Assembly: GCA_002102555.1 (NCBI GenBank)
Contig: MCFL01000027.1
Span: 186,001-250,000, forward strand
DNA: 64,000 bases
From: Catenaria anguillulae PL171
Lineage: Eukaryota > Blastocladiomycota > Blastocladiomycetes > Blastocladiales > Catenariaceae
Reading direction: 5' to 3'
The notes below the pieces were generated by a model. The model was not told the origin of the DNA. It saw only the letters and a list, made by a program, of their open reading frames with translations, and searched no databases. A program made the position numbers and the translations under genes. Shown piece by piece: positions 1 to 12,219 of this stretch (the stretch's first letter is position 1; each line of letters opens with the position of its first letter).

Positions 1-1516
1 CCACCTCTCGATGCATTGAATGTGACGCGCACGACTCGCCCGCAAAACCCGTGCTTCGATGCACTCATTGTGCGCTGGCCATTCATCTCGATTGTGCACG
101 CACGTCGCTGGTGGCTTGGTGCCCGCGCGCGCTCGATGAGCCGCGTATTCGCCGCGCCGCCCTCAAGCTGTGGGTCAGCATCATGCGCGGATACCGCACA
201 TACTTGACCCCCGGGGTTGGGGTGGGCATCAATGTGGTCCGGTGGGTGAATGAGGGAACAGATGCGGATGCTAGGGCGTTCATGAAGATGATGGTTGATA
301 CGCAGGCGTTTGGCATGTTTGTGCAAGATCGGACGGGTGGCGTGGAGGGTGCGAGCAGTGCTGGAGGTGCCGCGGATGCAGAGATTATCTTTTTCGACGA
401 GGCCATCAAGGCAAAGCGTGGCAGGCTGGCAAGGACGGTGGTCCGGTCGGGCAGCGACAATGCGTTTTTCAAGGACTTGTCGTTTGCTGTCACGTCCGTT
501 TATCGGTGTCCATCGCCGCACCAGGGTGGTCTGTTGTTTTCAATTCTTCTCAGGCAACGCGAATGTGCATCAATACCATCGGGTTGGCTGACAGTCCATG
601 CAATACCTGAACAGACCGCGTCCAAGTCCACCGCTCGTTCCCATTCACGACTGACGCCGCCTTTGCAAACACACCTATCCGCAAATGCGACTCGCTGATC
701 ACCCCACAAGAGGAGCTCATGCTGACACTCTACACGGCCAAGATGATCCGCCAAGCAAAGCGGTATGCGCAATCCGCAGCCGCGGCCGCTGCAGCGTCCA
801 CACCGGCCACGCCCGTTGCGGGCATGGCCGGCGTTGGCCGCCCCAACACATCATCTACGAGCTCGACCAGCAACTCGCCCACAACACCTATGGGCGAGTG
901 GTGGCGCAGGATCAATGCCGTCACCAGTGCAACGTCGGCCATGCCGTCGCCGGCGTCGGCGGATATTGTAGACCAGTTCCATCACCACCAGCACCATGGC
1001 GGCGAGGCATCCAATGGGACGAACGCCACGACGGGAATTGCATCGAGCGGCGGTTTGCTCGACATGCTTGTTCCTCGGCCAGGGTACGGCGTAGGCATCG
1101 AAACACCCGACCAGTCGCGGCAGCGCGTCGACGACTTTCTCAACCGCGCGTGGGACACGCTCAAGGACCCAGTGTTTGGACAACCGCTTCGGTCGCGCGA
1201 CGACTATGCCTTGCGGCACGCCAAGCTGTCTGAAATCTCACACGGGCTTAATACCTTGCTGCTGACGTGCCAGCAAGCCGACCTCGACGATATCATCTTG
1301 ATCACGTCGCAGATTGATCGCATGGTTGCTGGGCTCGAGGACGAGTTTCGCGACTTGTTTGTGGACGAGGGCATGTTGAATCGGTTGTTGGGCGTTGGTG
1401 GGGAGGCGGCGCCAAAGGTCGAGTGGACGAGTCCAAGCGTGGATTTGAGCGACTTGGACGTGTTGCGCATGTCGGTGGTAGATGCGAGTGCAGGAGTCAG
1501 GGGCCCGGGTGTGTGA
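1..1516 (+). CDS. DENN-domain protein, C-terminal part (cut by left edge)
   Basis: From base 3 the reading begins with a zinc-finger-like cluster (CIEC, then CTHC, then HLDC and WCP), close to a C1/PHD-type treble clef. It runs straight into a dDENN-like stretch: LWVSIMRGYRTYLTP, then ADARAFMKMMVDTQAFGMFVQDR, where the FM..MxxTQxFxxFxxxR pattern is typical of the end of DENN modules. DENN proteins are usually guanine nucleotide exchange factors for Rab GTPases in membrane traffic. The frame changes between about 500 and 615, most simply by an intron ending at the AG of 613-614. After it the reading resumes as RVQVHRSFPFTTDAAFAN and continues to a stop at 1514-1516. The last 150 residues carry Ala- and Ser-rich filler and an acidic helical tail. 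uDENN and cDENN would lie left of the window. Exact splice sites are uncertain. Confidence 0.6.
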
Positions 1517-2278
1517 CATCTTGTTGGCGTTTTGCAGACTCAAACCATCGACTAATTGTGTCTGTCTCTTGATTGCTGTTGCACTTTGCATTTTATGAAT
1601 TCAATTCATTCGCGTTGACCCGGATCTGTGTGGTAGACGCTGAGAAGGCCCTCATTGGCCCTCACTCAACCCTAACGACTGTGCGAGACGCGATACATAT
1701 GACTGCAGACTCTGCAAAAGTCGTGAGACTCAGTCGGCCCTCCTGAATGCGCAAGCGCCAAGAATCTGTTTTCATGTGCCCAGTCATGCACAGTGACGCC
1801 CAAATGATCCGTCATAGTGGGCGTTGATGATACCCACCCATTCAATCAACCCTTCAAGGTGAGTCGTCCAAAACTGTCCAAGGTGCTGAGCAGCATTCGC
1901 TCTTGCATTACCATCTATCTACCCGAGTCGAGAAGCCGTCGGCCGGGACGTGGAGCGCGAGTGGGTGACTCGGATCTGATCGGGAAGTGTCGATCTGAAA
2001 AGAATATTAGATATCCAATTGGATATTCATTTATATGTATTTATGATAGGACGCCTCGTGAAAAACGACTGAGCATGGTGAAAGAAAGATGTGACAAAGA
2101 CAGGCTGCTGCAAGACGAGGGAAGGCGCGCTCGAAGGCATTGCAGTCCATTGCACGACAAAAGCATACATTGTTGTTCCACAAACGAGAAACAATAAGAA
2201 AAGACAAGAAAGAGAGGGTTTGGGTGGGTGAGGTAAGAGCAGAGCAGACAAGCTAGCGCGGGTAAAATCGACTGTTAC
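1517..2278. other. Intergenic, convergent 3' ends
   Basis: No supportable gene. It separates the DENN gene (+) and the ATP synthase delta gene (-), both ending here, so it should hold two 3' UTRs. An AT-rich patch around 2005-2045 contains a perfect 16-bp palindrome, atatccaattggatat, at 2011-2026. Confidence 0.5.
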
Positions 2279-3049
2279 TTACTTGGTGGCGTTTTGGAGC
2301 GCAGTGTAGACCTCAATCTCAATCTTTGCCTCGGCTTGCGCAGCGGCATCCTTGGCAGCGGTGAGCTTGCGGGTGGCCTCATCGAGACCGACGCGGATGG
2401 TCTGTGCAGATGCAGAGAGAGAAGGCAATGTAAGTTGAAATGGAGATGCCATGTAGACGGAAGGGAAGTGCGGCCGTACCTCCTTGTCGAACGCGTCCAA
2501 GGGGAAGGCCTCGATGGCGTTGATGTTGAGCGACGAGTCAGCGTGGACAACGGCAAAACCACCCGAGACTGATTGGGTTGTGAAACGGATAAGTGAGTGA
2601 GATGAACGATCGGATCCGCGGTCCAGAAGAAATGAATGAAAGAGCGTACCAAAGAGTTTGTTCTTCTTGCCATCCTTCTCAATGACCTCGACAACGCCGG
2701 GCTTGAGCTCCTCAATGATGGGGACGTGGTTGGCGAGGATACCAATGTCACCGTTGACGCCGGAGAGGTTGACTTGCTGGACCTCCTTCTTGGTGTAGAG
2801 GGCCTGTAGGAATCAATGGATGGATGGATGGATGGATGGATGGATTCAATGAATGGTGGGTGGGTGGATGAGTACACACATCGATGCATGCATGCGGGCG
2901 TGACCAGGAAACGAATGAGTATAGACCTGGTGGGGCAAGAGCAAGTTGAGGGTCAACTTGTTCTGGGAGACGGCGGCAGCCTCGGTGGCGTAGGACCGGG
3001 CGGCGGAGCGAAGGGCCGGGGCAGCGAGTTGGGCGGCAAAGCGGTACAT
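2279..3049 (-). CDS. ATP16: Mitochondrial F1F0 ATP synthase delta subunit
   Basis: Central-stalk subunit of the mitochondrial ATP synthase (equivalent to bacterial epsilon), which links the rotor to the c-ring. Four exons read minus: 3049-2927, 2803-2650, 2568-2480 and 2401-2279, with GT-AG introns and consistent phases. The N-terminus MYRFAAQLAAPALRSAARSYA is a classic Arg/Ala-rich matrix presequence. The beta-sandwich domain follows (VQQVNLSGVNGDIGILANHVP, LKPGVVEVIE, KLFVSGGFAVVHADSS), then a C-terminal helical hairpin (VGLDEATRKLTAAKDAAAQA). About 155 residues, as in other fungi. Intron 1 carries a tetranucleotide repeat. The neighbour upstream is divergent and unrelated. Confidence 0.93.
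2816..2844. repeat. ATGG tetranucleotide microsatellite
   Basis: About seven tandem copies of atgg lie inside the first intron of the ATP synthase delta gene. Probably length-polymorphic; no function inferred. Confidence 0.8.
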
Positions 3050-3688
3050 GGCGTCGGGTGTCTGTCTGCGAGTGCGTACGTGCGTGCAGGGGCTGTTCCT
3101 AGCGGATGTGGACTGTGGGCGGGTGCTGTCTGCCGTGATGATTGAAGATTGGTTTGGTTGTTGAGGTGTGACGGATCGGATCGGATCGGCAGCCCACAGG
3201 CATCATCAGATTCCATAGTGGAACCTTGAAAGAAGCCTCGTGGAAGAAGGCCGTCGATTGATCGGACCCCATTCATGAATGACACTGTGTTACCACGAAT
3301 TTCCGAGTGCGAATACCAAGACGTCACAGAAATCACTCGGCCCATTATTGAATCCCATTGCCACTCGACGAAATCAGCCAAGCGATCCCATTTCCACTTC
3401 CCAGAGTAACTCACTGGCCCCGAACTCCCGTCTGCCTTTGGGCCCGCCCCTCGATCATTGCCGTCAATCCACTCGCACGACGTTCATTTCTTTGGCACCA
3501 CAACGCCACGCCACTCGACCTGAGCCCAACTCTTGACTGCCCGCGATTCCGCAAGACGGCATACGAACGAACCAAACCAAACGACGCACCGCACCTTCCT
3601 CAATCCTCTGTTTGGCTCGCCAACCCCAACAACCATGCCAGCGCCTCCCTTGGTTGCCGTCCAGTAACGCTCATCCAAAACCGCAACC
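3050..3688. other. Divergent promoter region
   Basis: Shared upstream region of the ATP synthase delta gene (-) and the LIM-RhoGAP gene (+). It includes a short tandem ggatc repeat near 3173-3188. No further gene seen. Confidence 0.5.
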
Positions 3689-6600
3689 ATGGAACCATCC
3701 GCCTCGTCCACGTCGCTCGCGGGGTCTTCCTCGTCCCTGTCGGCATCCTCTGCCGCAAACGCAAAGCAATCATCCAGACAAAGATCCCGTTCACCCGGCG
3801 CCGGTGGTGGGGGTGGTAACGAAAAGCAACAGCCACCATCCAGATCGGGCACCCTCGCGCAGCGCACGCCCAAAATCTGTACAAAGTGTGGCCTCCAGCT
3901 CTCTGGACAGTTTGTCCGTGCCTTGGGCGGCACTTATCACCTCAATTGCTTCAAATGCATTGTACGCCGCCCCAACACACTCATCCCCGCTCTCTCTCCC
4001 CTTGATCCGGCCCCAGGCTCTCGCATGTAACACGCAACGGACTGATGACCACTATTGCTTTGCACAGGACTGTGGCCAAATCGTCGCGGCCAAATTCTTC
4101 CCCATCACCGACGACACAACCGGCCGCTCACATCCGCTCTGCGAACGCGACTACTTTGCGCGCCTCGACCTGCTGTGCGCCAAGTGCGGCGGCGCCCTTC
4201 GCGGATCCTACATCTCTGCACTCGGACGCAAGTATCATGTGGAGCATTTCACGTGCTCGCAATGCCCACCGTCTTCGGCCCAACGAATCCTACTTTGAAC
4301 ACGAGGGCGCAGTCTACTGCCATTTCATTTTTCGACCCAGTACGCCGCCATTTGCACGGGATGCCGCGTTGCCATCTTGAAACAGTTTGTTGAGATCACG
4401 CGCAACGGCATTGAGGAGCAGTGGCATCCAGAGTGCTACATGATTCACAAGTCGTGGAACGTGTCACTCGCTCCCAATCGCGGTGCAATCATGTCGCGTC
4501 CCGGGTCACCCTCGGCACCCTCTGCGCTCATTCCATCATCATCTCACCTCCGCGACCTCCCGCCACCGGGTGCGGCGCCCAGCGCCCAGGTCTCGTCCGA
4601 CTTGCGCGCCGAACAATCTGCCATGGAAGAGCAAGCCTCCCGCGTCTGGTCGGTCCTTTCTGTCTTTGAAGAGTCTGCCGCGGCATGCATTTCCGACATG
4701 CTGCTGCACGTGTCCAACGGCCACTATGTCGAGGGTGTGCACGAGGCAGCTCTCTTCATCTTGCACGTCGAGGTCTTGTTTGCGGGCATTGACGGCGTCG
4801 ACGAGCGCCTGGCGCGATTCGGCGATCCCGACCAGGTGCGCCTCGTGGTGCCCAAGGAACCCAAATTGCTTTGCAAAAAGGTTGTCGGGTTCTTTTCGCT
4901 GCTCTCCCAAGCAGGCGCGCTCACAGAATCGCATCAGCAAGTGGGCGGTGGGCCGCCGCGCCCACGCCTGGGCATCACACAAGATCTTTTGTCGCTCGTC
5001 ACGTCGCTTGCACACCTGCTCAAGGTCCTCATTCGCCAAGCGCTGGTTGGCGCACTCAAGCTCGAGCGCACGCACGGCGAGTCGGGCGCGGTGGCCGAGT
5101 TTCTCGATACGCTCATGGAGCTGTCCGAGGAAGAGTACCGGCTACGGGCCGTGCTCGAGACGGACGTGAAATCCGACTTGTGCCACGTTTGCAGGTCCAC
5201 GATCGAGGAGGCGTGTGTCGCACTTGGGCCCATTCGCTGGCATGTCAATTGCTTTACGTGCTCGGCCTGTGCAAAGTCGCTTGTTGACGAGCGGCATTCC
5301 GCAAAGTACGTGCCGTCGGCCGATCCTTCAGCATCTCCACCGGGACGAGTCCTTTGCGAAGCCTGCTTTACAGCCCTCGACGATGACGACAACCACCCAA
5401 TTGGCGACACGTCGTCGTCACTTGCCGCCAAGGCCCGCTCCGGGTTTACCACCGTCACGTCGTTGTCGCAATACACATTCTTGCTGCGTGTTGCACTCAA
5501 GCGTCTGCTGGGCCTGCTCCAAGTCGAAGAAGAGGGGCTCAACGACGCACTGGCCGACTCGAGACGCAAGCGCGTGCTCTCAGGCACCATCCTTGACGCG
5601 ACCACGGCGGCAGTTGCTGCAGCCGCTGCTGCGGCGGCCGCTTCGTCTCAGGCACAAGCACAACAGCAGCCTTTGCCGCCGTCGTTGCCCGCAACGCCCG
5701 CTGGACTTGCAATCAATGTGGCGCCGGGTGCAGCGGCTGTAAACGGTGGTGGGATGCCTATGCCAACCACGCCCATCACGGCCTCGGGCCTCATCAAGCC
5801 GCGCAGCGACTCGTTGCCGCGCAATGCGAGCGCCGGGTCCGTGTCGGCCGGATCGTCCAGTGGGCCGCACGTGTCGATTCCGCGTGTAGCTGAAGATCCG
5901 GCATCGGTCTTGTCAACGTCGCCTGCGCAAGCGGGTGCAGCAGCAGCTAGGGCAACCGTAGATCCAACAACAAGTACGGCCACCATCACGCTCGAAGGGT
6001 ACTCTGACGCCATCTCGCGGCCGCCGGCCATCTCGAGCGCGCCCTCGCCATCATCCACAGGCTCAACACCGACAGCTTTCCAGCCGCTGCATCCAGCACT
6101 ACAGCAGCACAATCAGCACCAGCAGTATCAGCCCCCGGCGCACATTTCACAGCAGCAGCAAGCACAACCGCCGCAGCATTTGTTGCACCCGAAGCCCATG
6201 CAGCCGCACTTGGGAAGCGGGCACCCGATCCATTCAGTGCCGCCCACAGGCACTCCAATCCTGCCCCCCGTGCCTTCGTCATCAAGCACGCCCGTGAACC
6301 CCTCGACGCACGCCCACGTCCAAGCCCATGCGCAAGCAATGGCCGCCGCGGGCGCCTCGACAACGCCGGCGCCTCAGCCCGCAGACATGTGGCTGTCTGA
6401 GCTTGGCGCCCTCGAACTGTTTCTGGTCCGGCACCTTGCCGTGCGCGAACTCGAGCCGCTGCTCACGTCGCGCAATCTCATGCGGTCGGATGAGGTGCTG
6501 AGGCTGATTGACGAGGGCGCGGGCAAAAAGGCCAGCGGGTCGGCGGGCGGCGGCATTTGGGGCAAGTTTGTCAACTCATTTGTGAAAGGCGGCAGGAAAA

Positions 6601-7925
6601 AGAGTCCGTCGTTTGGTACGGGCGGCGGCGGCGAGTTTCAGTTGGTGAATGCGCCCGTGGCTGCATCGGCTGTCGTGGTGGCTGGTGGCGCTGGCGGGCC
6701 GGGTGGACCTGGGTCGGCAGGCGCTGGCGGCCCGGGAGGACAAGGTGGGGATCGCGGACCAGGAGAGGCGAGTCCCGCGCCAAATACGGGCGGCGGCGGT
6801 GGATCGGCAAATGGTGCCGGATCGGGTGTGCAAGGCAACGGGTGGGCAACGTTTGGTGTTCCACTGGATGTGCTCGTGCACCGGTCGGGCGTGTCGTCGT
6901 CACTCGGTGCTGGGCCGGGCGAATTGAAATTCCGGCGTTTGTGGACGCGTGCGTGGGCCAGCTGCGCGCGGGTGATTTGCACGTTGAGGGCGTGTTTCGC
7001 AAGAATGGAAACATCAAACGCTTGAATACCGTCAAGGAGGCGCTGGATGCGAGCCCAATCATGGCGCTCGAGTTGCTGCGCGAGGATCATCCTGTGCAGA
7101 ATGCGGCGCTGCTCAAGAAGTTTTTGCGCGATTGCCCGAGCCCTTGATGACGTGGAGGTTGTATCGACTATTTACTGCAAGTACTCGTACGTCCCTTGAT
7201 TCTTCCTTTTCCCTCATGTCACCTTTTTCAGCATGTCCTCACTTGCTGATGTTCTGTTATGTGATGCGACCGGTAGTCATTCAAGAGGAGTCGGTTCGCC
7301 GCAAGGTTCTCCACTATGGGCTGTGCCTCCTTCCCAAAGCCAACCGGGACGTGCTCGAAGTCCTGCTCTTGTGCCTACGCGACGTGGCCAACGCTTGCCA
7401 GCACCCCTCGGACCCAGACCGCGGCTCAAAGATGGACTACTCCAACCTGGCGACCGTCATTGCGCCCAACCTGCTCATTCCAGGTAAAGGCGTCGAGGAG
7501 GAACACGGCGCAATTGTTTCGTGCATGTTTGACCTGCTCATGTGGCAAGAGTCCATGTGGACCGTTCCCCGGACGATTGCGGGTATCATTCGCCAGTCGA
7601 CAGACACGTCATTAGGTGGCAGCGGCGCGGGATCGTTTGGCGGACTTGGAGGGGTTGGTGCAACGGCCAACCCGAAAGAGCTACTGCGGCGTGTCGAGCT
7701 CGTCGCAAGGTCTGCAAGGGATGCGCCCAGGGAACACCGGCTCAGCAATGCGTCTATGCACGGCCCGGCACGGCCGATGTGGTGGCTGCCGTGGCGCATC
7801 AACAGCCGCAGGGCATTCATGCCCCGAGCAATGCGCTGATTGAAGATGCCGCGGGTACTGGGGTCATGCCGGGTGCACAGAGCATGTCAACGTCGCCCAC
7901 GTTGCAGTCGATTCCCCCGAGTTAG
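3689..7925 (+). CDS. LIM-domain Rho GTPase-activating protein (Lrg1/Rga-like)
   Basis: Stimulates GTP hydrolysis by Rho/Cdc42-type GTPases at sites of polar growth and wall synthesis. Exon 1 (3689-3961) ends the first LIM half (ICTKCGLQLSG, YHLNCFKCI); an intron to 4067 leads to DCGQIVAAKFFPI, and a second LIM follows (LLCAKCGGALRGSYI). Near 4370 the conserved CRVAILKQFVEIT block appears, and a further LIM lies near 5170-5370 (LCHVCRSTIEEAC). A long Ala/Gln/Pro-rich linker separates these from the C-terminal RhoGAP domain (about 6840-7490), which has the arginine-finger motif VEGVFRKNGNIKRLN and YSNLATVIAPNLL. The frame changes at about 4275, 4290, 4330, 6931 and 7137; each site would need one extra base in a short run to match the family, so these look like assembly errors. 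An intron probably lies near 7180-7265. The last 60 residues and the stop at 7925 are less certain. Confidence 0.85.
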
Positions 7926-8875
7926 TTGCTGCGCTTGCTGCGTATGTCTTTTTTTTTTGTGTTTGGTTTTCGTTTTCTTTTTAGATTCTCCTTCACCGCT
8001 ATCTCTTGTTTGTCCATGTTGTCTTTTATCATATGCCCCCCTTTCCTCCCGTTTTGCACCTTGGTTTGTCTGCTATTCATCATGCTCCATGCTCTTGTCG
8101 TCATTTACCGTGCCCTTGTCGTGTCTTCACATCATAGCACCACAGCGTTGTAACGTACTGGACTCGCTCAACGATGACGGCTTTAGCGCGTTGAATGAAG
8201 TTCCTTTATGATAATTCGACCAAAACCAACCAGATATCTTTACCACGGCAGGAGTGCAAAGAATTTCTACTCCTGGCCACAGCCGGCAATAACCATCGTT
8301 GGAATTGATCCATTGGCGAGCTTGGTCGGTGTCGTGCAGACTAAATGCGGATTTCGAAGATTCATAACATAAACCGTGTGTTGCAAACATCTCCTCCAGC
8401 GATAGTGATTCTGTTGTGGGAGCGGAAATGTTTCAAAAATGCCGCCAGTGTCTGCGTTGATGTCGGCGCGCAACCGAAACGGGATGGTATAAATGCATGG
8501 GGGACATGCCAATGGGTTTGCTTGGAAACGTGTAACGTTGACGTGGATTTGCTCAGCTTACACTTCCCAAATTTGTGCGTACAGCGCCTTTTTGATTGCT
8601 CATTGGAAGGCTAATGCAGCTCATGTCATTCTTGCTTTGGAAGAAATTGGCGAAGAAACCCGCCATGTAATACGTCCTCAAAACGGTGAACACGTTCGGT
8701 GAGGCAGGCGGATACGCATCACGTGAGTTCAAATGATACACGTTGCCAGCCGAAAGCCCTATTCGAAGGTCATATGCGGACAGCGGACACCCCGCCTGCA
8801 GTCGCATGCCATGATGGCTGAATGCGACGCTTAACATAATCCCATGCATACCCGCATCAATTTCATTGAACCAAC
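7926..8875. other. Intergenic, T-rich 3' UTR then promoter
   Basis: The first 200 bases are pyrimidine-rich, as expected of a 3' UTR of the LIM-RhoGAP gene. The rest is the upstream region of UTP14, with a TATA-like tataaat near 8488. No supportable gene. Confidence 0.45.
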
Positions 8876-11800
8876 ATGAGAGATAACAACAATTCCCGGG
8901 GCGGTTCCTTCCGCGGCGGCCGGGGTGGTCGAGGTGGTCGCGGCGGCGGCGGCGGGCGAGGTGGGCGCGGACGTGGTCGTGGCGGTGCCGCCAACGGATC
9001 CAACATTAGCCGAGTCCTCGCCTCTGTCCATACCTCGAGCAACTTGCAATCTTCAGCACCCTACTCAAAGCCGCAACGGCACCGCCGTCACAATAACGAT
9101 GCGGACGCCAATCCGTCCGTCAAGCTGGCCAAATCGCGCGGTGGGCTGGATCAGCAGATTCTCAACGTGTACGCGGATGACGACCAAGCGGACATGGAGG
9201 ATATGGAGCTGGATGAGGAGGATGGCGATGCGGTGCGGCCTGTCGCCAAGACAATTGGTGGCAATAAGTTCAAGCTGAGCGAGGTGGCGTCATCAGATGA
9301 CGAGGAGATTGACGAGGACGATGCTTTCAACTCGGACGACGAGGATCGGTTTGCTGGCTTCAAGTTCTACGGTGGGGTATGTGGATTTTTCAGGCCCGAA
9401 TTGCGTTTCCCGTTCAAGAGTCTGACCTGTTTTTTTGCTGTTTCACTTTTCGCAGCCTTCAGACGGCAAGAAAAAGTCCAAGAGCCGCACGCGAGGCGGG
9501 GACTCGGACTCTGATGCCGCATCCAACGCATCGGACTCTGACGGCCTCTCACTCGACGATTCTGCTGATGACAACTCGAGCGGCAGCAACGACCAAGACG
9601 ACAGCGACGCAACTGATACCGAAGACTTTGTCGACTTGTCTGAAATGCTCGGGTCCAACGCAGCTGCGTCCAGCGACGATGATGAGGACGATGATGCAGT
9701 CGAGCCCGAGCAAACGAGCAACTCAGTAGGGGTAGAAAGCGTCGCATGCCGGAGCCCGACTCCGACTCGAACGATTTCGAGGACGGCTCTGACCCATCCG
9801 ACTCTGGCGACGACGATTCGGACGAAGATGCCATGGACCAAGACTTTATCCGCCCCGACGAGCTCCCCTCGTCCGACGACGACGGCGACTCTGATGATGC
9901 CATGGATACCGACGGCAGCGACGCCGGCGGCGACATTGGCGACCTCATCACCAAATTGCTCGATGCCAAAAAGGCCAAATCCGACGCCGAAGGTGGCCCG
10001 CGCAAGAAGCGCAAGCTTGCCGAAGAGCGCACCGAGGCGTACGCTGAGGGCGAGTTTGCCCTTCCGACACGCGGCTCTGGACGCCTGGATCTCGGGACGC
10101 TCGTGTCCGCCTTGTCCGAGGAAAAGGATTTGGGCAAGCTCAAGGGCCAAGCTGTGCGGTTGCGCACCGACAATGAAGAGTCCAAGCGTGAGACGGCGCC
10201 ATTGCCTGCACGTGAAAAGGCGCGCATTGAGCGTCAGGCAGGGTACTCGACCGTGGCAGAGGAGGTGGATCGGTACCAGTTGCTTGTAGAGCGTAACCGC
10301 AACGCTGTCAACTTACATTTTGACTTGGTCGACGAGCGCTCTTCGCAATCCACGGCCGCCATGGTTTCCGACTTCAAGCCCGCGTCCAAGCTCGACAAGG
10401 CGATCGCTTCGATTGTGGACGACTCACAGTTTGATGACAACAAGACCATGGGTCAAATGGAGCTTCCTGACCACGTCCTCGACAAGGAAGAAGTCGCCCG
10501 GCGCCAAAAGGAGCTGCGGTGGATGCGCGAGCTTGCCTTCCGCCAAGAGCTCAAGGCCAAGCGTCACGCAAAGATCAAGTCCAAGTCGTTCCGCAAGATC
10601 TTGAAGAAGGAGCGCGAGCGCACAAAGGAGGAGGACTTGCAACGATTGCTCGAGTCGGACCCCGATGCCGCCCGTGAGCATCTCATCAAGCTCGAGTTGG
10701 ACCGTGCCAAGGCGCGCATGACGCAAAAGGGCAAGCTCAAGAGTAAGTGGACGGCCATGATGGCCAGGAATGGTGAGTTAGCTGAACGGTCGGCGGGTCT
10801 TTCGCGGGAGCAGATTTTGGACCAGATCAAGGAGGCCGAGGATTTGCAAAAGCGGATTCACGGTGTGGGCAACGACGATTCCGACTCGGACGCAGACAAC
10901 CGGAACGGACGTGGAAATGCGGATTCGGACGACGGTGCAAGCGACGATGATGATGCCTTGCCGACAAAGGGCGTGTTTGGGATGAAGTTTATGCAGCGCG
11001 CAGCCGAGGCTGAGGCGCTTCGTCAAGCTAATGCCGGTCGGGACGACTTCGATGGCAGTGATGCCGACGAGGATCAAGTTGTGGGACGCCGCACCGTCGG
11101 ATCGGGCATCAACCCAGCCGGAATTGTCGTCGGCAACGACGAGCCCTTCATCGAGTCTGTTCTGGCCGAGCCAGCGTCGCGCAACAATGGCAAGCAGCAA
11201 AAAAAGCAGCACGCTTCCTCCTCTTCCTCGGCCGGCCACCAAGTCTCGGCCGCCGACATCACCTTCACCGTCAACACTGGTTCTGACGATGGTGCCGAAG
11301 ACAACCCGTGGGCCGCCGGTGGGTCGGGTACGGACCGTTCCGCCACATCCAGCAAGCTTGGCAAGCTTCAAAAGAAGCAGCAAAAGCAGCTCGCGACCAT
11401 GGCTGCCCGCTCAGATGCTTCCGAGGGCAAGTCCAAACCCGTCTTGGACCTCGACGTCGTCAACACAGTTGTCGCCGCAAACCACGACTCGGACGACGAC
11501 AGCGATGCCGATGTCGACGGCGCGCGGCGCGCCGGAACGGGCAAGGCGGGTGGCTCGCGTGTAGCGTTCAAGCAAACCGAGCTCGTCAGCATGGCATTTG
11601 CGGGTGACGATGTGGTGCGCGAGTTTGAGGAGGAAAAGGCACAGTTGGAGGATGCTGAGGCGGGCAAGGTGGTCGACTTGACGCTTCCCGGCTGGGGCTC
11701 GTGGGGCGGCGAAGGGCTCAAGGCAAAGACCAATGTTGTTGTCAAGAAGATTGCCGGCGTGGACAAGGACAAGCGCAAGGACTCGGGCATGGGTCATGTC

Positions 11801-12115
11801 ATCATTTCCGAGAAGCGGCAAAAGAAGCTCACAAAGTACATGGCCACGTCGATTCCGCACCCTTACCAATCGCGTGCCCAGTACGAGGCCGCCATGCGCC
11901 AGACCATTGGCAAGGAGTGGGTTACGTCCGAGTCCATGAATGCATTGACGTTGCCAAAGATCACAAAGGCGCAGGGTGTGGTCATCAAGCCGCTCAAGTT
12001 TAACAAGGCCGAGGCCGAGGCCTGGGGAGACAAGAAGAAGGCGGCAAGGAGCGAGAACAACAAGTTGGCCGTCAAGAAGCAAAAGAAGCAGCAACAACAA
12101 CAGCAACAGTCGTAA
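8876..12115 (+). CDS. UTP14: U3 snoRNP/SSU processome protein Utp14
   Basis: Nucleolar component of the small-subunit processome needed for 18S rRNA maturation; known to bind and activate the helicase Dhr1. The N-terminus is an RGG/Gly-rich tract (residues 5-40). Acidic Ser/Asp tracts follow, then the Utp14 core from about 10030: PAREKARIERQAGYSTVAEE, HAKIKSKSFRKILKKERE and MTQKGKLKSKWTAMMARN. The C-terminus has the family block IPHPYQSRAQYEAAM and ends in poly-Lys/Gln. Exon 1 is 8876-9376; an 79-bp intron ends at 9455. Around 9690-9745 the frame changes between two acidic tracts with no good intron; a one-base error is the simplest reason, with the downstream frame entered at about SRGRKRRMPEPD. 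The 3' end converges on the next gene 104 bp away. Confidence 0.93.
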
Positions 12116-12219
12116 ACACCAAGTTTTTCTTCTCTCGTTTTTCTTTTGTAAAGTCAACTGTATCATATCACTTCATAAATCACAGTCATGCAATATTTAT
12201 CGTGCGTCTTGGCTAGAGT

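Noticed and set aside
3689-7925. LIM-RhoGAP as a pseudogene
   Set aside because: All domains keep family consensus on both sides of each frame change, and changes are single bases in short runs, which fits sequence error better than decay.
7840-8211. Cys/Phe/Leu-rich small membrane protein after the LIM-RhoGAP gene
   Set aside because: It is a chance frame through a T-rich 3' UTR, with no conserved motif and overlapping the end of the preceding gene.
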